Source: Streptomyces brevispora
GTDB lineage: Bacteria; Actinomycetota; Actinomycetes; Streptomycetales; Streptomycetaceae
Direction of reading: 5' to 3'
Length of the DNA stretch: 64,000 nt
Assembly: GCF_007829885.1 (NCBI RefSeq)
Contig: NZ_VIWW01000001.1
Coordinates: 5,642,001 to 5,706,000 of the forward strand
Below the pieces are notes generated by a model. The model was not told the origin of the DNA and ran no database searches. It saw only the letters and a list, made by a program, of their open reading frames with translations. The position numbers were made by a program, and so were the translations under genes. This document shows positions 7,626 to 16,728 of this stretch, piece after piece (position 1 is the first letter of the stretch; every line of letters starts with the position of its first letter).

Positions 7626-8069
7626 GTGATCACCGACGTGCGCGCACCGCTTGAGCACCAGCAGTCGTACGGGACGGCGTACGAGCAGATGCTGGAGAAG
7701 GTCCGCTACGAGGGCGCCTACCCCACCCGGGAGCGGGCCGACGAAGCCGTCCGCCTCGTCCTGGGAGGGCTCGGACGGCAGCTGACCGGTGACGAACGCG
7801 TCGACCTCGCCGCCTGCCTGCCCCTGGAGGCCGCACGTGTGCTCACCGCACAGATCCCCGACCTCCAGCCGCTGACCGGCTGGGCCTTCGTCAAGAGCCT
7901 CGCCGTCCGCTCCGACGCCTCCCTGGCCACCACCCGCTGGGACACCGGCTCCGTCCTCGCCGCCGTCACCGCCCACGCCGGCCCCGGCCTGATCACCCGT
8001 ATCCTGCACCAGCTCCCCACCGGCTGGGCCCTGCTCTTCGGCCGCGCCGAACTCGCCCCGGCCGCGTAA
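7626..8069 (+). CDS. DUF2267 protein (second copy)
   Basis: A 147-residue helical DUF2267 protein of unknown function, a paralogue of the gene 71 bp upstream. Shared landmarks are the Y-E/R-A-DEA-RLVL-LG-L start of the first half (YPTRERADEAVRLVLGGLGR), LAACLPLEAA, and the C-terminal VTAHAGPGLITRILHQLPTG and LLFGRAEL. The start is a GTG at 7626 (MITDVRAPLEHQQS). The pair closes at a strong terminator. Confidence 0.85.
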   Translation: MITDVRAPLEHQQSYGTAYEQMLEKVRYEGAYPTRERADEAVRLVLGGLGRQLTGDERVDLAACLPLEAARVLTAQIPDLQPLTGWAFVKSLAVRSDASLATTRWDTGSVLAAVTAHAGPGLITRILHQLPTGWALLFGRAELAPAA

Positions 8070-8136
8070 ACAGCCACACGGCCCTCGGGGACGCAACAGC
8101 GGTCCGCCCCGATCCCTCTGCGGCCGGCCTCGTATG

Positions 8137-8173
8137 GGTGAGGTCCCCGATCCACGAGATCGGGGACCTCACC
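8137..8173 (+). terminator. Strong hairpin terminator
   Basis: A 16-bp perfect stem: ggtgaggtccccgatc (8137-8152) pairs with 8158-8173 across the 5-base loop cacga. It lies between the convergent hsp18/DUF2267 unit and the broken STAS gene. Confidence 0.9.
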
Positions 8174-8230
8174 TTTGCTACGGCCCGCAGAAGAAGATGC
8201 GAGAACGGCTGTGGGTGACAGTTCGGAGGG

Positions 8231-8603
8231 TCACCTCGGCGCAGGTCCTTTAGCGGCGCAGGCGCCCAGCTCTCTCAGACCGGAGTCCAGATCGCGGGCC
8301 TTGGTGATGTCGCCGAGTTCGACGCCGAGTTGGACCAGGGTCAGGGCGACGGCAGGGCGCATTCCGACCAGGACGGGGCGGGCGCCGAGTAGGTTCGCGA
8401 CGGACGCGATCACGGAGAGTCGGCGGCCCACGAAGGTGTCGACGGGGTCCAGGGCGGTGACGTCGATGACGACAGCGTGGGCGGCCGTGTCGACGATGCG
8501 GGCGGACAGGTCTTCCTGGAGGCAGAGCACCGTCGTCTCGCCAGGTTCGCCTGAACGGTCACCGGGAGGATGCCTCCGATGCTCAGGACCGCGACGTGCT
8601 CAC
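8231..8603 (-). pseudogene. Frameshifted RsbS-like STAS anti-sigma-factor antagonist
   Basis: The C-terminal part (8231-8530) reads LCLQEDLSARIVDTAAHAVV, then IDVTALDPVDTFVGRRL and VGMRPAVALTLVQLGVEL. This is a clear STAS domain of the RsbS type found in stressosome-like partner-switching systems. The missing N-terminus EHVAVLSIGGILPVTVQANL lies just upstream in a different frame; one base lost near 8536-8545 would join them. A second frame problem separates this from the only ribosome-site-supported GTG (8601-8603, behind gggggag). The serine that RsbT-like kinases phosphorylate would be the S in DVSALD; here the position is T (DVTALD). Probably inactive, unless the shift is a sequencing error. 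Confidence 0.75.
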
Positions 8604-9042
8604 TCGTGATTCCTCGTTCTCCCCCGAGGGCGCCGACGGCAGGCTGTCCGGCCGAACTCACCCTTCGCCAGGAGAGCCACGGCCATTTCACGGGCACCTG
8701 CCCCGCACCTGGTCCGATACTCCCACGCCCCACCGAGGCGCCCTGGGCCGCTGTCGGGGCAGCTGGGCGCTCACTGTCTCACGGCGGTGCGGGTGCGGGT
8801 GAGGCTGTTGAGGAAGAGGCGGGCGCGCTTGCGTGCGTCGGCGAGGGTGGCCGTGGACCCGCCGGCTGGGACGTCGAGGGCCATCGTGTCATCAGGTCGC
8901 CCTCGTCTCTGATCGCCGAAGCCTGCCCACCCGGTGCTTCCGCCCCGCTCCGGGGCGGTCAAGCCGGGTGGAGCCCGCCGTGCGGCCTTCCCGACGGGGG
9001 GCGATTACCTCTCTACTGGACACGTAAAAATCTGCACTGGCC
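8604..9042. other. Intergenic region with a possible ATPase-domain remnant
   Basis: No complete gene is seen. A minus-strand frame at 8771-8962 ends with ALDVPAGGSTATLADARKRA and RLFLNSL. This resembles the first strand and helix of anti-sigma-factor-type (HATPase_c) kinases, but it stops before any ATP-binding motif. It could be a remnant of a second partner-switching gene next to the broken STAS gene. I do not rate it as a functional gene. Confidence 0.3.
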
Positions 9043-9725
9043 GCAGTAGACATTGGCCGTTGTTCTGGTTATGGTTTCTCTCGTAGCCAGAGAGACCGAA
9101 GGGCCCGGCAGAGACGAACTGCCAGGCAGCAGTACAGGTAGTCGCAGTACGCAGGACGGTGCGGTGGCGGAGTTTCGAAGCCAGAGCGGTTGCAGGACGG
9201 CGACGGGACTGGCGACCGGACCGGGTGGCCCGCAGTCATCAGGGGCCACCGACAGCAGTTGGCGCAGTGGCAGTACCCGGCAGTGAAGTGAGCAGCACCT
9301 CGGTGAAGGCGTCGGCTGCGGGCGCGCGCACCGGGAGGTTCGGCAGTGGGGTTCCAAGCCAGAGCAGACGCAGGACGGGCGACGGGGCTGGCTGCCGAAG
9401 GGTGGCGCTCGTACAGGTCACCGGTAGGTCGCATCACCGGCAGTACAAGCAGTTCGCGGTATCAGCAGTACGCAGTGCCCCGTTTGGTAAGGCAGTTCAT
9501 TCAGAGGGAAGAACGGAGGAACCAGGCGCCATCAGGATCGCCCGGACGGATTGTCGAGTCCGGGTACCGCAGGACATCGATAGTGAGGTGGTCTCCGGTC
9601 AAGCAACCGCGATCCCCGCACCCCCGACAGCATCACGGTCGGGCAGGCGGAAACAGAAGGCCGGCGCAGTACCAGGGCCGGCAGATGGTGTAGCAGTTCC
9701 TTCGGGGCCCGGGCGCACGTAAGCG
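9043..9725 (+). repeat. GCAGT-rich leader region with a degenerate ~180-bp duplication
   Basis: On the plus strand the word GCAGT occurs 15 times between 9043 and 9670, often as GCAGTAC (for example 9129, 9143, 9270, 9439, 9465). About 0.6 would be expected at this base composition. Two stretches, 9174-9215 and 9353-9394, share a degenerate ~36-bp block (AAGCCAGAGC, then GCAGGACG, then CGACGGG). This points to an old segmental duplication. Frames through the region are low-complexity with no family features, so I treat it as non-coding. It precedes the MerR/BldC-like gene. Confidence 0.6.
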
Positions 9726-9760
9726 CCCGGGCCCCTCCACGCGTTCCACAGAGAGGTGAC

Positions 9761-10099
9761 ATGACAGCAGACGACTCCTTCGGACGTCTCGATGACGACG
9801 ACTACCCCGCCTACACCATGGGCCGGGCCGCCGAGATGCTCGGCACCACTCAGGGCTTCCTGCGCGCCATCGGCGAAGCCCGCCTCATCACCCCGCTGCG
9901 CTCGGCCGGCGGCCACCGCCGCTACTCCCGCTACCAACTGCGCATCGCCGCCCGCGCCCGCGAGCTCGTCGACCAGGGCACCCCGATCGAGGCCGCCTGC
10001 CGCATCGTCATCCTCGAAGACCAGCTCGAAGAAGCCCAGCGCATCAACGCCGAACACCGCAACGCTGCCGGATCCTCGAACCCGACGACCGCCGTCTGA
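9761..10099 (+). CDS. MerR/BldC-like helix-turn-helix regulator
   Basis: A 112-residue short MerR-type DNA-binding protein. The winged helix-turn-helix covers residues ~18-70: YTMGRAAEMLGTTQGFLRAI, then EARLITPLRSAGGHRRYSRY and the helix QLRIAARARELVD. A coiled-coil-prone tail follows (IVILEDQLEEAQRINAEH). There is no effector domain, as in BldC-type or phage-like regulators, so it probably acts by cooperative DNA binding. The ATG at 9761 follows AGAGAGGTG. The GCAGT-rich leader upstream is a candidate for multiple operator sites, but no binding is shown. Confidence 0.85.
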   Translation: MTADDSFGRLDDDDYPAYTMGRAAEMLGTTQGFLRAIGEARLITPLRSAGGHRRYSRYQLRIAARARELVDQGTPIEAACRIVILEDQLEEAQRINAEHRNAAGSSNPTTAV

Positions 10100-10140
10100 A
10101 ACGGACGGAGCTCAACGATCACTCGGCGCCGGGTGGCAAG

Positions 10141-10305
10141 TCAGTCGACGACCCGCGGATCCCAGTTGTCCAGGGCGGCGGCCAAGTGGTTGAGCAGTAT
10201 CAGCGGAACGTCGCTTTCCGGGCCGAACCGCCGGTAGGCGAAATCCACACCGTGAGCCCTTTCCAACCTGGCTGCGGTGTCGGGGTGTTCGAGGGCATGG
10301 GCTGT
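10141..10305 (-). pseudogene. Fragment of an alpha/beta-hydrolase gene
   Basis: On the minus strand one frame reads ARLERAHGVDFAYRRFGPES, then DVPLILLNHLAAALDNWDPR and VVD before a TGA at 10141-10143. This is the N-terminal strand and oxyanion-hole region (NHLAA...WDP) of alpha/beta hydrolases. After the stop the same frame continues LATRRRVI, which still fits the family (normally GLA.RRRVI). The rest, including the nucleophile elbow, is missing. The upstream end lies about 10 bp from the inverted repeat of the neighbouring IS remnant, so the gene was probably broken by that element. Confidence 0.65.
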
Positions 10306-10314
10306 ACGGAACGA

Positions 10315-10851
10315 CGAAGCTCCTGGTAGACGGTTTCTCGACCAGGATTACCTGTGTCTGTCAGGAGCTTCGCGTGCTTGTCCACCCGTCGTCGATCGAT
10401 CTGTCCAGCCGTACGCTGCGGCACCTGACGAGGCAACTGGCCGCTCACCGGAGGGAGATCGGCACGCGATGGCGGCGTCTGCCCGACCGCCGTCAGGCCC
10501 TGCTCGCCCTGGCCCACCTGCGATGCGGCGACACGTACGCTCAGCTCGCCGCAGGTTTCGAGATCGGCATCGCGACCGTCTACCACTACATACGAGAGGC
10601 CGCCCAGGCGCAGACCCTGGCCGAGGCAATGACGACCGTCCGGACGAAGGCGTACGTGATCCTGGACGGCACCCTCCTGCCCATCGACCGGCTCGCCGCC
10701 GACACGCCGTAGTACTCCGAAAACACAAGCGCCACGGCATGCACGTCCAGGTCATCACGGATCCCTTCGGCCGACTGCTGTGGGCTTCCGCGGCCCTGCC
10801 CGGCTCCAGCCACGACCTGACCGCCGCGCGCGAACACGGCATCATCGCAGT
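10315..10851 (+). mobile_element. Decayed insertion sequence (IS5/Tnp4-DDE type)
   Basis: A remnant containing a frameshifted, C-terminally truncated transposase gene. Just before the transposase start, cgaagctcctg (10315-10325) is mirrored by caggagcttcg (10362-10372), an 11-bp inverted repeat near the left end. The right end is missing: coding similarity stops near 10851, and 36 bp later the pcaL start codon follows. No target-site duplication could be identified. Confidence 0.7.
10374..10851 (+). pseudogene. Truncated transposase
   Basis: From the GTG at 10374 the frame reads a helix-turn-helix N-terminus (DRRQALLALAHLRCGDTYAQ, then LAAGFEIGIATVYHYIREAA) and the first catalytic strand AYVILDGTLLPIDRLA, with the D of the DDE triad. 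It meets a stop at 10710-10712. One missing base near 10721 shifts the continuation: KHKRHGMHVQVITDPFGRLL, then WASAALPGSSHDLTAAREHG, which includes the second catalytic Asp (HD). The final third with the catalytic Glu is absent, so transposition in cis is not possible. Confidence 0.8.
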
Positions 10852-10886
10852 CGTGAGAGATTGTGAGATATGAGAGCGTGAGGCGG

Positions 10887-12164
10887 ATGAGCGAGACGAC
10901 GCAGCAGACCCTCCAATACCGCTTTGACGGGCCAAAAGACGCGCCTGTCCTGATCTTGAGCCCCTCTCTCGGTACCACATGGCACATGTGGGACCGGCAG
11001 ATATCCGCGCTCATCCAGAACTGGAGAGTCTTCCGCTTCGACCTCCCGGGCCACGGCGGCGCACCCGCCCACCCGGCCACCGCCGTCGGCGACCTCACCG
11101 ACCGGTTGCTCGCCACCCTCGACGGCCTCGGTGTCCAGCGCTTCGGCTACGCGGGCTGCTCCATCGGCGGTGCGATCGGCGCCGACCTCGCGCTGCGCCA
11201 TCCGCACCGGGTCGCCTCGCTGGCCCTGGTGGCCTCCTCGGCCCGGTTCGGCAGCGCCGACGAATTCCGGCAGCGCGGGGTGATGGTCCGCACCAACGGA
11301 CTGGAGCCGATGGCCCGCACCGCGCCGGAGCGGTGGTTCACCCCGGGGTTCGCCGCCGCCCAGCCCACCATTGTCGAGTGGGCCGTCCAGATGGTCCGCA
11401 CCACCGACCCGGGCTGCTACATCGCGGCCTGCGAGGCCCTCGCGGCCTTCGACATCCGTACGGAACTGGGCCGGATCGGCGTCCCCACGCTCGTCCTGGT
11501 CGGTGCCGAGGACCAGGTCACCGGCCCCGGCGACGCCCGCACCCTGGTCGCCGGCATACCCGACGCCCGGCTCGCACTCGTCCCCGGCGCCTCCCACCTG
11601 GCCCCGGTCGAGCAGCCCGGAGCCGTCACCGACCTCCTGCTCACCCACTTCTCCGCCGCCTGGCAGGACACCCAGGCGGCCATCCCGGCGCCCGTCTTCG
11701 TCCCGCAGCCCTCCGCCCCCGTGCTGCCCGTCGCGGAGATCACCGCGGCCACCACACTGCCCGTGGCACCCTCCGAGGGGCGCGCCGACCCGTATCCGCC
11801 GGGCATGAGGATCCGCCGCGAGGTGCTCGGGGACGCCCATGTGGACGGCGTCATGGCCGCCTCCGACGACTTCACCGACGACTTCCAGGAACTCGTCACC
11901 CGCTACGCCTGGGGCGAGGTGTGGGCCAGGGAGGGGCTGGACCGGCGCATGCGCAGCACCGTCACGCTCACCGCGCTGGTCGCCTCCGGGCATCTGGAGA
12001 GCCTGGCCGCACACGTCAGCGCGGCCCTGCGCAACGGCCTGACCCCGGCCGAGATCCGGGAGGTCCTGCTGCAGACGGCCGTGTACTGCGGGATTCCGGC
12101 CGCGGGCGCCGCCTTCACGATCGCGCAGACGGTGATTCAGGCCGAAACGACGCCGCCCGCGTAG
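10887..12164 (+). CDS. pcaL: Fused 3-oxoadipate enol-lactonase / 4-carboxymuconolactone decarboxylase
   Basis: A 425-residue bifunctional enzyme of the protocatechuate branch of the beta-ketoadipate pathway. Residues 1-~260 are an alpha/beta hydrolase (PcaD) with nucleophile motif GCSIG, acid GAED and His in PGASHLAP. After a Pro/Ala-rich linker, residues ~300-420 are the carboxymuconolactone decarboxylase (PcaC), RREVLGDAHVDGVMAASDDF through VLLQTAVYCGIPAAGAAF. I chose the ATG at 10887 (MSETTQQTLQYRF). In Streptomyces pcaL usually ends a pcaIJFHGB operon. Here none of those genes precede it; an IS remnant abuts its start, so this copy looks orphaned. Confidence 0.93.
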   Translation: MSETTQQTLQYRFDGPKDAPVLILSPSLGTTWHMWDRQISALIQNWRVFRFDLPGHGGAPAHPATAVGDLTDRLLATLDGLGVQRFGYAGCSIGGAIGADLALRHPHRVASLALVASSARFGSADEFRQRGVMVRTNGLEPMARTAPERWFTPGFAAAQPTIVEWAVQMVRTTDPGCYIAACEALAAFDIRTELGRIGVPTLVLVGAEDQVTGPGDARTLVAGIPDARLALVPGASHLAPVEQPGAVTDLLLTHFSAAWQDTQAAIPAPVFVPQPSAPVLPVAEITAATTLPVAPSEGRADPYPPGMRIRREVLGDAHVDGVMAASDDFTDDFQELVTRYAWGEVWAREGLDRRMRSTVTLTALVASGHLESLAAHVSAALRNGLTPAEIREVLLQTAVYCGIPAAGAAFTIAQTVIQAETTPPA

Positions 12165-12176
12165 CAGGATGGGCAC

Positions 12177-12839
12177 ATGAACGCTGTGAACCCCGAGCCG
12201 TTCGCGCTCACGCTGACCAAGAAGTCCCACTCCTGCATCCGTCTGGAGAAGGCCGGGCGCACGCTCGTCATCGACCCGGGCGGCTTCTCGGAGCAGGATG
12301 CCGCGGTCGGCGCCGAGGCGATCCTGGTGACGCACGAGCACCCCGACCACTTCGACGAGGGGCGGCTGCGGGCCGGTCTGGAGGCCAACCCGGCCGCCGA
12401 GATCTGGACCCTGCGCAGCGTGGCCGGGCAACTCGCGGCGGCGTTCCCGGGACGCGTCCACACCGTCGGCCACGGCGACACCTTCACGGCCGCCGGGTTC
12501 GACATCCAGGTGCACGGCGAACTCCACGCGGTGATCCACCCGGACATCCCGCGGATCACCAACATCGGCTTCCTGGTGGACGACTCGCTCTTCCACCCCG
12601 GCGACGCACTCACCGTGCCCGACCGCCCGGTCGACACCCTGATGCTTCCGGTGATGGCTCCGTGGAACAAGATCTCCGAGGTCATCGACTACGTCCGCGA
12701 GGTCGGGCCGCGCCGCGCCATCGACATCCACGACGCGCTGCTCACCGATCTCGCCCGCCCGATCTACGACAACCAGATCGGAGCCCTCGGCGGCACCGAC
12801 CACGGGCGCCTGGCACCGGGGGACACAACGGGCCTGTGA
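12177..12839 (+). CDS. MBL-fold metallo-hydrolase
   Basis: A 220-residue cytoplasmic metallo-beta-lactamase-fold hydrolase of the UlaG-like/YycJ-like type; substrate unknown. Metal ligands are visible in THEHPDHFDE (about 52-61). The likely later ligands are an H in ELHAVIHPD and the D of FHPGDAL; the C-terminal IDIHDAL may also contribute. It starts 12 bp after pcaL. Translational linkage is likely, but a role in aromatic catabolism is not implied by the sequence. Confidence 0.88.
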   Translation: MNAVNPEPFALTLTKKSHSCIRLEKAGRTLVIDPGGFSEQDAAVGAEAILVTHEHPDHFDEGRLRAGLEANPAAEIWTLRSVAGQLAAAFPGRVHTVGHGDTFTAAGFDIQVHGELHAVIHPDIPRITNIGFLVDDSLFHPGDALTVPDRPVDTLMLPVMAPWNKISEVIDYVREVGPRRAIDIHDALLTDLARPIYDNQIGALGGTDHGRLAPGDTTGL

Positions 12840-12887
12840 GGGGCGGCGCCCCGGCGGCTGTCAGTGGGAGCCGCTAGGTTTACGTCC

Positions 12888-13667
12888 ATGCGCATCGCCA
12901 CCTGGAACGTCAACTCGATCACCGCCCGCCTGCCGAGGCTGCTCGCCTGGCTGGAGAGCACCGGCACGGACGTGCTGTGCATCCAGGAGACCAAGTGCAC
13001 CGCCGAGCAGTTCCCGGCGGAGGCGCTCCGTGAGCTCGGCTACGAGTCCGCGGTCAACGCCACCGGCCGGTGGAACGGGGTGGCGATCGTCTCCCGGGCC
13101 GGCCTGTCCGACGTCGTCACGGGGCTGCCCGACGGCCCCGAGTACGACGCCGTGCAGGAGCCCCGCGCGATCAGTGCGACCTGCGGTCCCGTCCGCGTCT
13201 GGTCGGTGTACGTGCCCAACGGCCGCGAGGTCGAGCACGAGCACTACGCGTACAAGCTGCGCTGGCTGGAGGCACTGCGGAAGGCGGTGGCGGCGGACGC
13301 CGCGCGGGCGCTGCCGTTCGCGGTCCTCGGTGACTTCAACGTGGCCCCGACCGACGAGGACGTCTGGGACCCGGCCCTCTTCGAGGGCGCTACCCACGTC
13401 ACCCCGGCCGAGCGGGCCGCGCTCGCGGCGCTGCGCGAGGAGGGCCTCTCCGACGTCATGCCGCGCCCCCTGAAGTACGACCGCCCCTACACCTTCTGGG
13501 ACTACCGGGAGCTGCGCTTCCCCAAGAACAAGGGCATGCGGATCGACCTCACCTACGGCAACGCCCCGTTCACCGCCGCCGTCAAGGACAGCTACGTGGA
13601 CCGCGAGGAGCGCAAGGGCAAGGGCGCGTCCGACCACGCCCCGGTGGTCGTCGACCTCGACCTCTGA
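12888..13667 (+). CDS. xthA: Exodeoxyribonuclease III (AP endonuclease)
   Basis: A 259-residue DNA repair enzyme of the Mg-dependent endonuclease/exonuclease/phosphatase family. It cleaves abasic sites and trims 3' ends. Catalytic motifs are clear: TWNVNSI (Asn, residues 4-10), QETK (metal-binding Glu), VYVPNG, GDFNVAPTDEDVWDP (Asp-Asn), and the C-terminal RIDLTYGN and SDHAPVVVDL (Asp-His). The start MRIATWNVNS at 12888 is canonical; an in-frame codon at 12864 would add eight uncharacteristic residues. It converges tail-to-tail with the MFS gene: the two stop codons are adjacent. Confidence 0.95.
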   Translation: MRIATWNVNSITARLPRLLAWLESTGTDVLCIQETKCTAEQFPAEALRELGYESAVNATGRWNGVAIVSRAGLSDVVTGLPDGPEYDAVQEPRAISATCGPVRVWSVYVPNGREVEHEHYAYKLRWLEALRKAVAADAARALPFAVLGDFNVAPTDEDVWDPALFEGATHVTPAERAALAALREEGLSDVMPRPLKYDRPYTFWDYRELRFPKNKGMRIDLTYGNAPFTAAVKDSYVDREERKGKGASDHAPVVVDLDL

Positions 13668-14876
13668 TCACGGCCCGTGCTCAGGCGCCCGCCCTGGCCC
13701 CGGACGCAGCGCCGGGCCCGGGGCCGGTGCTGGTGCTGGGCGGCAGGCCCGAGCGGCGCCGGCGGTGCCGAGTGCCAGGATCATCAGCAGGGCGCTCACC
13801 CACAACGGTGAGCGGAAGCCGAACCCCGCATCGATCGCCCGCCCTCCGATCCAGGGGCCCAGCGCGCCGCCCACATTGAACGCCGCGGTGGCGAACGAAC
13901 CGGACAGCGTCGGCGCACCGTCCGCCAGGCGGAACACCTGCGAGATCAGCGCGGTACCGGTGCCGAACGCCAGCATCCCCTGGACGAGAACGAGCGCGAC
14001 CACCGCCACCGGGCTCACCGCCGTCCACGCGAACAGGGCCCAGCCGGCGGCGAGCGACACCAGACCGGCCGCGGTCAGCGCGTCCGGCCGGGAGTCGATG
14101 ATCCGGCCGCAGACGGTGACCCCGATGAACGAGCCGACCCCGAACAGGGCGAGCAGGGCGGGCACCCACGCGGAGCCGAACCCGGTGACATGTGTGGCGA
14201 TCGGTTCGAGGTACGAGAACGCGCAGAAGGTCGCGCCCTGGACGAGCGCGCTCGTCAGCAGTGTCAGCTGCAGCCCGCGCCCTGCCAGGCTCCGCAGTTC
14301 GGCGCGGGTGCCCGGCAGGGTGGCCGGGGGCCGCCCCGCCGGAATCGTCGCCGCGATCACGGCGATCGCCGGCAGCGAGACGAGGGCGACGGCCCAGAAG
14401 GCCGCCCGCCACCCCCACTGCCCGCCCAGCCACGCCCCGGCAGGCACCCCCGCCACACAGGCGACGGTGACGCCGCCGACCACCACGGAGGTGGCGCGGG
14501 CCCGGGCCCCGGGCCCGGCGAGGGCGACCGCGGTCACCAGGGCAACCGCCCAGAAACCGGCGTTGGCCAGCGCACCGACGACCCGCGTCGCGAGCAGCAG
14601 GCCATAACTGGAGGTGACCGCGCCCAGGACATGGACGGCGGCGAAGACGCAGAGGAAGAACAACAGGGAGCGCCGGCGTGGCCAGTTGCGCCCCAGGAGC
14701 GCCATCAGCGGCGCCCCGATCACGATGCCGACGGCGAACGCCGAGGTCAGCAGAGCTGCGGCGGGGATGGAGACGTGCAGGTCGTCGGAGATGCCCGAGA
14801 GCAGGCCGGACAACATGAACTCGGAAGTGCCCTGGGTGAAGACGGCGAGCCCGAGCGCGTAGACGGCAAATGGCAT
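13668..14876 (-). CDS. MFS efflux transporter, Cmx/CmrA (chloramphenicol) type
   Basis: A 402-residue inner-membrane drug:proton antiporter with twelve predicted hydrophobic segments. The start MPFAVYALGLAVFTQGTSEF and the motif SGLLSGISDDLHVSIPAAAL match the actinobacterial chloramphenicol-efflux family (CmlR/Cmx type), as does the motif-A-like loop GAPLMALLGRNWPRRR. I chose the ATG at 14876 behind GGGGG. Chloramphenicol is the best family-based guess; other amphiphilic drugs are possible. The C-terminal tail is Pro/Gly/Arg-rich. Confidence 0.88.
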   Translation of the reverse strand: MPFAVYALGLAVFTQGTSEFMLSGLLSGISDDLHVSIPAAALLTSAFAVGIVIGAPLMALLGRNWPRRRSLLFFLCVFAAVHVLGAVTSSYGLLLATRVVGALANAGFWAVALVTAVALAGPGARARATSVVVGGVTVACVAGVPAGAWLGGQWGWRAAFWAVALVSLPAIAVIAATIPAGRPPATLPGTRAELRSLAGRGLQLTLLTSALVQGATFCAFSYLEPIATHVTGFGSAWVPALLALFGVGSFIGVTVCGRIIDSRPDALTAAGLVSLAAGWALFAWTAVSPVAVVALVLVQGMLAFGTGTALISQVFRLADGAPTLSGSFATAAFNVGGALGPWIGGRAIDAGFGFRSPLWVSALLMILALGTAGAARACRPAPAPAPGPALRPGPGRAPEHGP

Positions 14877-15361
14877 GAAGGAACCCCCATGGACGGCTGA
14901 TGGACAGAAACGGTGGGGGATGCGGGCCGCACCCGCTCGCTTCACGAGCGCCAACGCGGCGGAACGGTCACTGCGATCGTGGCCGTGACACGGCACATCG
15001 ACGGAACCGTGATCGTCGGGGATCTTCACCCTTGCGCATACGCCGAAGCGCAGCCCGCACCCCATGGGTCCGGGGTGGTAGCCGTGTACGACCGGACCGG
15101 ACGGGGTCCGGCCGGTCCTGACGCCACCGGGGACCGGTGGCTAGCTTCTGTCCGACTCGGGGCTGCACATGATCGCGAACGTATCAGTGCGCGGCGGGAC
15201 GTCACCACGCCATTTCCCTGCCGGTCCCCGATGTCACCGAGATCATCAATGTTGCCGAGTGTGCGCAGGTGGACGCGAGGGGTGCGTCAGGTGTTCAGTA
15301 CTCGAACGGCGGGCCGCGCGTCCTGTGGTGCGGATCCGGGCCGGGATGCGACCCTGAGCGG
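14877..15361. other. Intergenic region, no gene recognised
   Basis: I find no supported coding sequence. It should hold the promoter of the minus-strand MFS gene and that of the plus-strand gene at 15362. A GC-rich imperfect inverted repeat (accggaccggacggggtccggccggt, about 15093-15118) is visible but its role is unclear. Confidence 0.4.
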
Positions 15362-15802
15362 ATGAACATCCCCTTCTTGGACCACTGGCGTAAGCGTCAC
15401 GACGGAACGCGGGAGGCGGGGCTCGCCGCGGCCGTCGACGCTGATCCGGAAGGCGTGGCCCAGCTCCTCGCCGAGTGTGACCTGCTCCGTGTCCGGGCCG
15501 GGGAGCGTGGGCTCGAACTCGACGACAGCCCGGCCTCGTTGGCGGAGCTGGACCAGTTGCCGCCGCGCTGGCGCGACGACCCGGAGGAGTTGCCCTGGCT
15601 GGGCAATGACGCGGGGCTCTATCTGGGCACGGTCCTGGTGCGCAACGTCCCCGGTGCGCTCTGGCACATCTGGCCGAGCGGCCAGCCCGTGGTGCGGCTC
15701 GCCTCCGGGCGCGAGATCGATGTGGTCGAGGCCGGTCTGGGCTGGGCGATGTCGGGAAGTCCCGAGCTGTCCCAGGTGTACTCGGAGTCGGCGGAGGGCT
15801 GA
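15362..15802 (+). CDS. Conserved Streptomyces protein, probably DUF6278
   Basis: A 146-residue soluble acidic protein of unknown function. It matches from memory the DUF6278-type proteins of Streptomyces: start MNIPFLDHWRKRH, a helical middle (VAQLLAECDLLRVRA), then PPRWRDDPEELPWLGNDAGL with LGTVLVRNVPGALWHIWPSG and VVRLASGREIDVV. The ATG at 15362 has only a weak ribosome site. It lies 171 bp before gluA and is probably expressed separately. Confidence 0.75.
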   Translation: MNIPFLDHWRKRHDGTREAGLAAAVDADPEGVAQLLAECDLLRVRAGERGLELDDSPASLAELDQLPPRWRDDPEELPWLGNDAGLYLGTVLVRNVPGALWHIWPSGQPVVRLASGREIDVVEAGLGWAMSGSPELSQVYSESAEG

Positions 15803-15973
15803 GGCGGGCGTTCGGGCCGGGTGGCTCCTGCTTTGTTCCGCAGTGCGACGAGTTCGCGGTGCGGCGAGATAAAACGCCTTATGCCCCATTTATGCGTGTC
15901 GGGTGTGAAGTCCCTTGCCGGGATGGATAGTTTGCGCTGACCTCGACCAAGCGATAAGTGGGTAGGGCAGCGT

Positions 15974-16717
<744 letters not shown>

Positions 16718-16728
16718 CGGGAGTCCCT

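Noticed and set aside
9159..9722. A 187-codon plus-strand frame through the GCAGT-rich region.
   Set aside because: Biased Ser/Arg/Gly composition, no ribosome site, no family pattern and degenerate repeats in different frames; treated as non-coding.
10842..12803. A 653-codon minus-strand frame opposite pcaL and the MBL gene.
   Set aside because: Antisense shadow; both plus-strand genes have catalytic motifs and the minus translation is compositionally biased.
14900..15360. A possible small gene between the MFS gene and the DUF6278-type gene.
   Set aside because: Frames on both strands are short, without ribosome sites or recognisable motifs.
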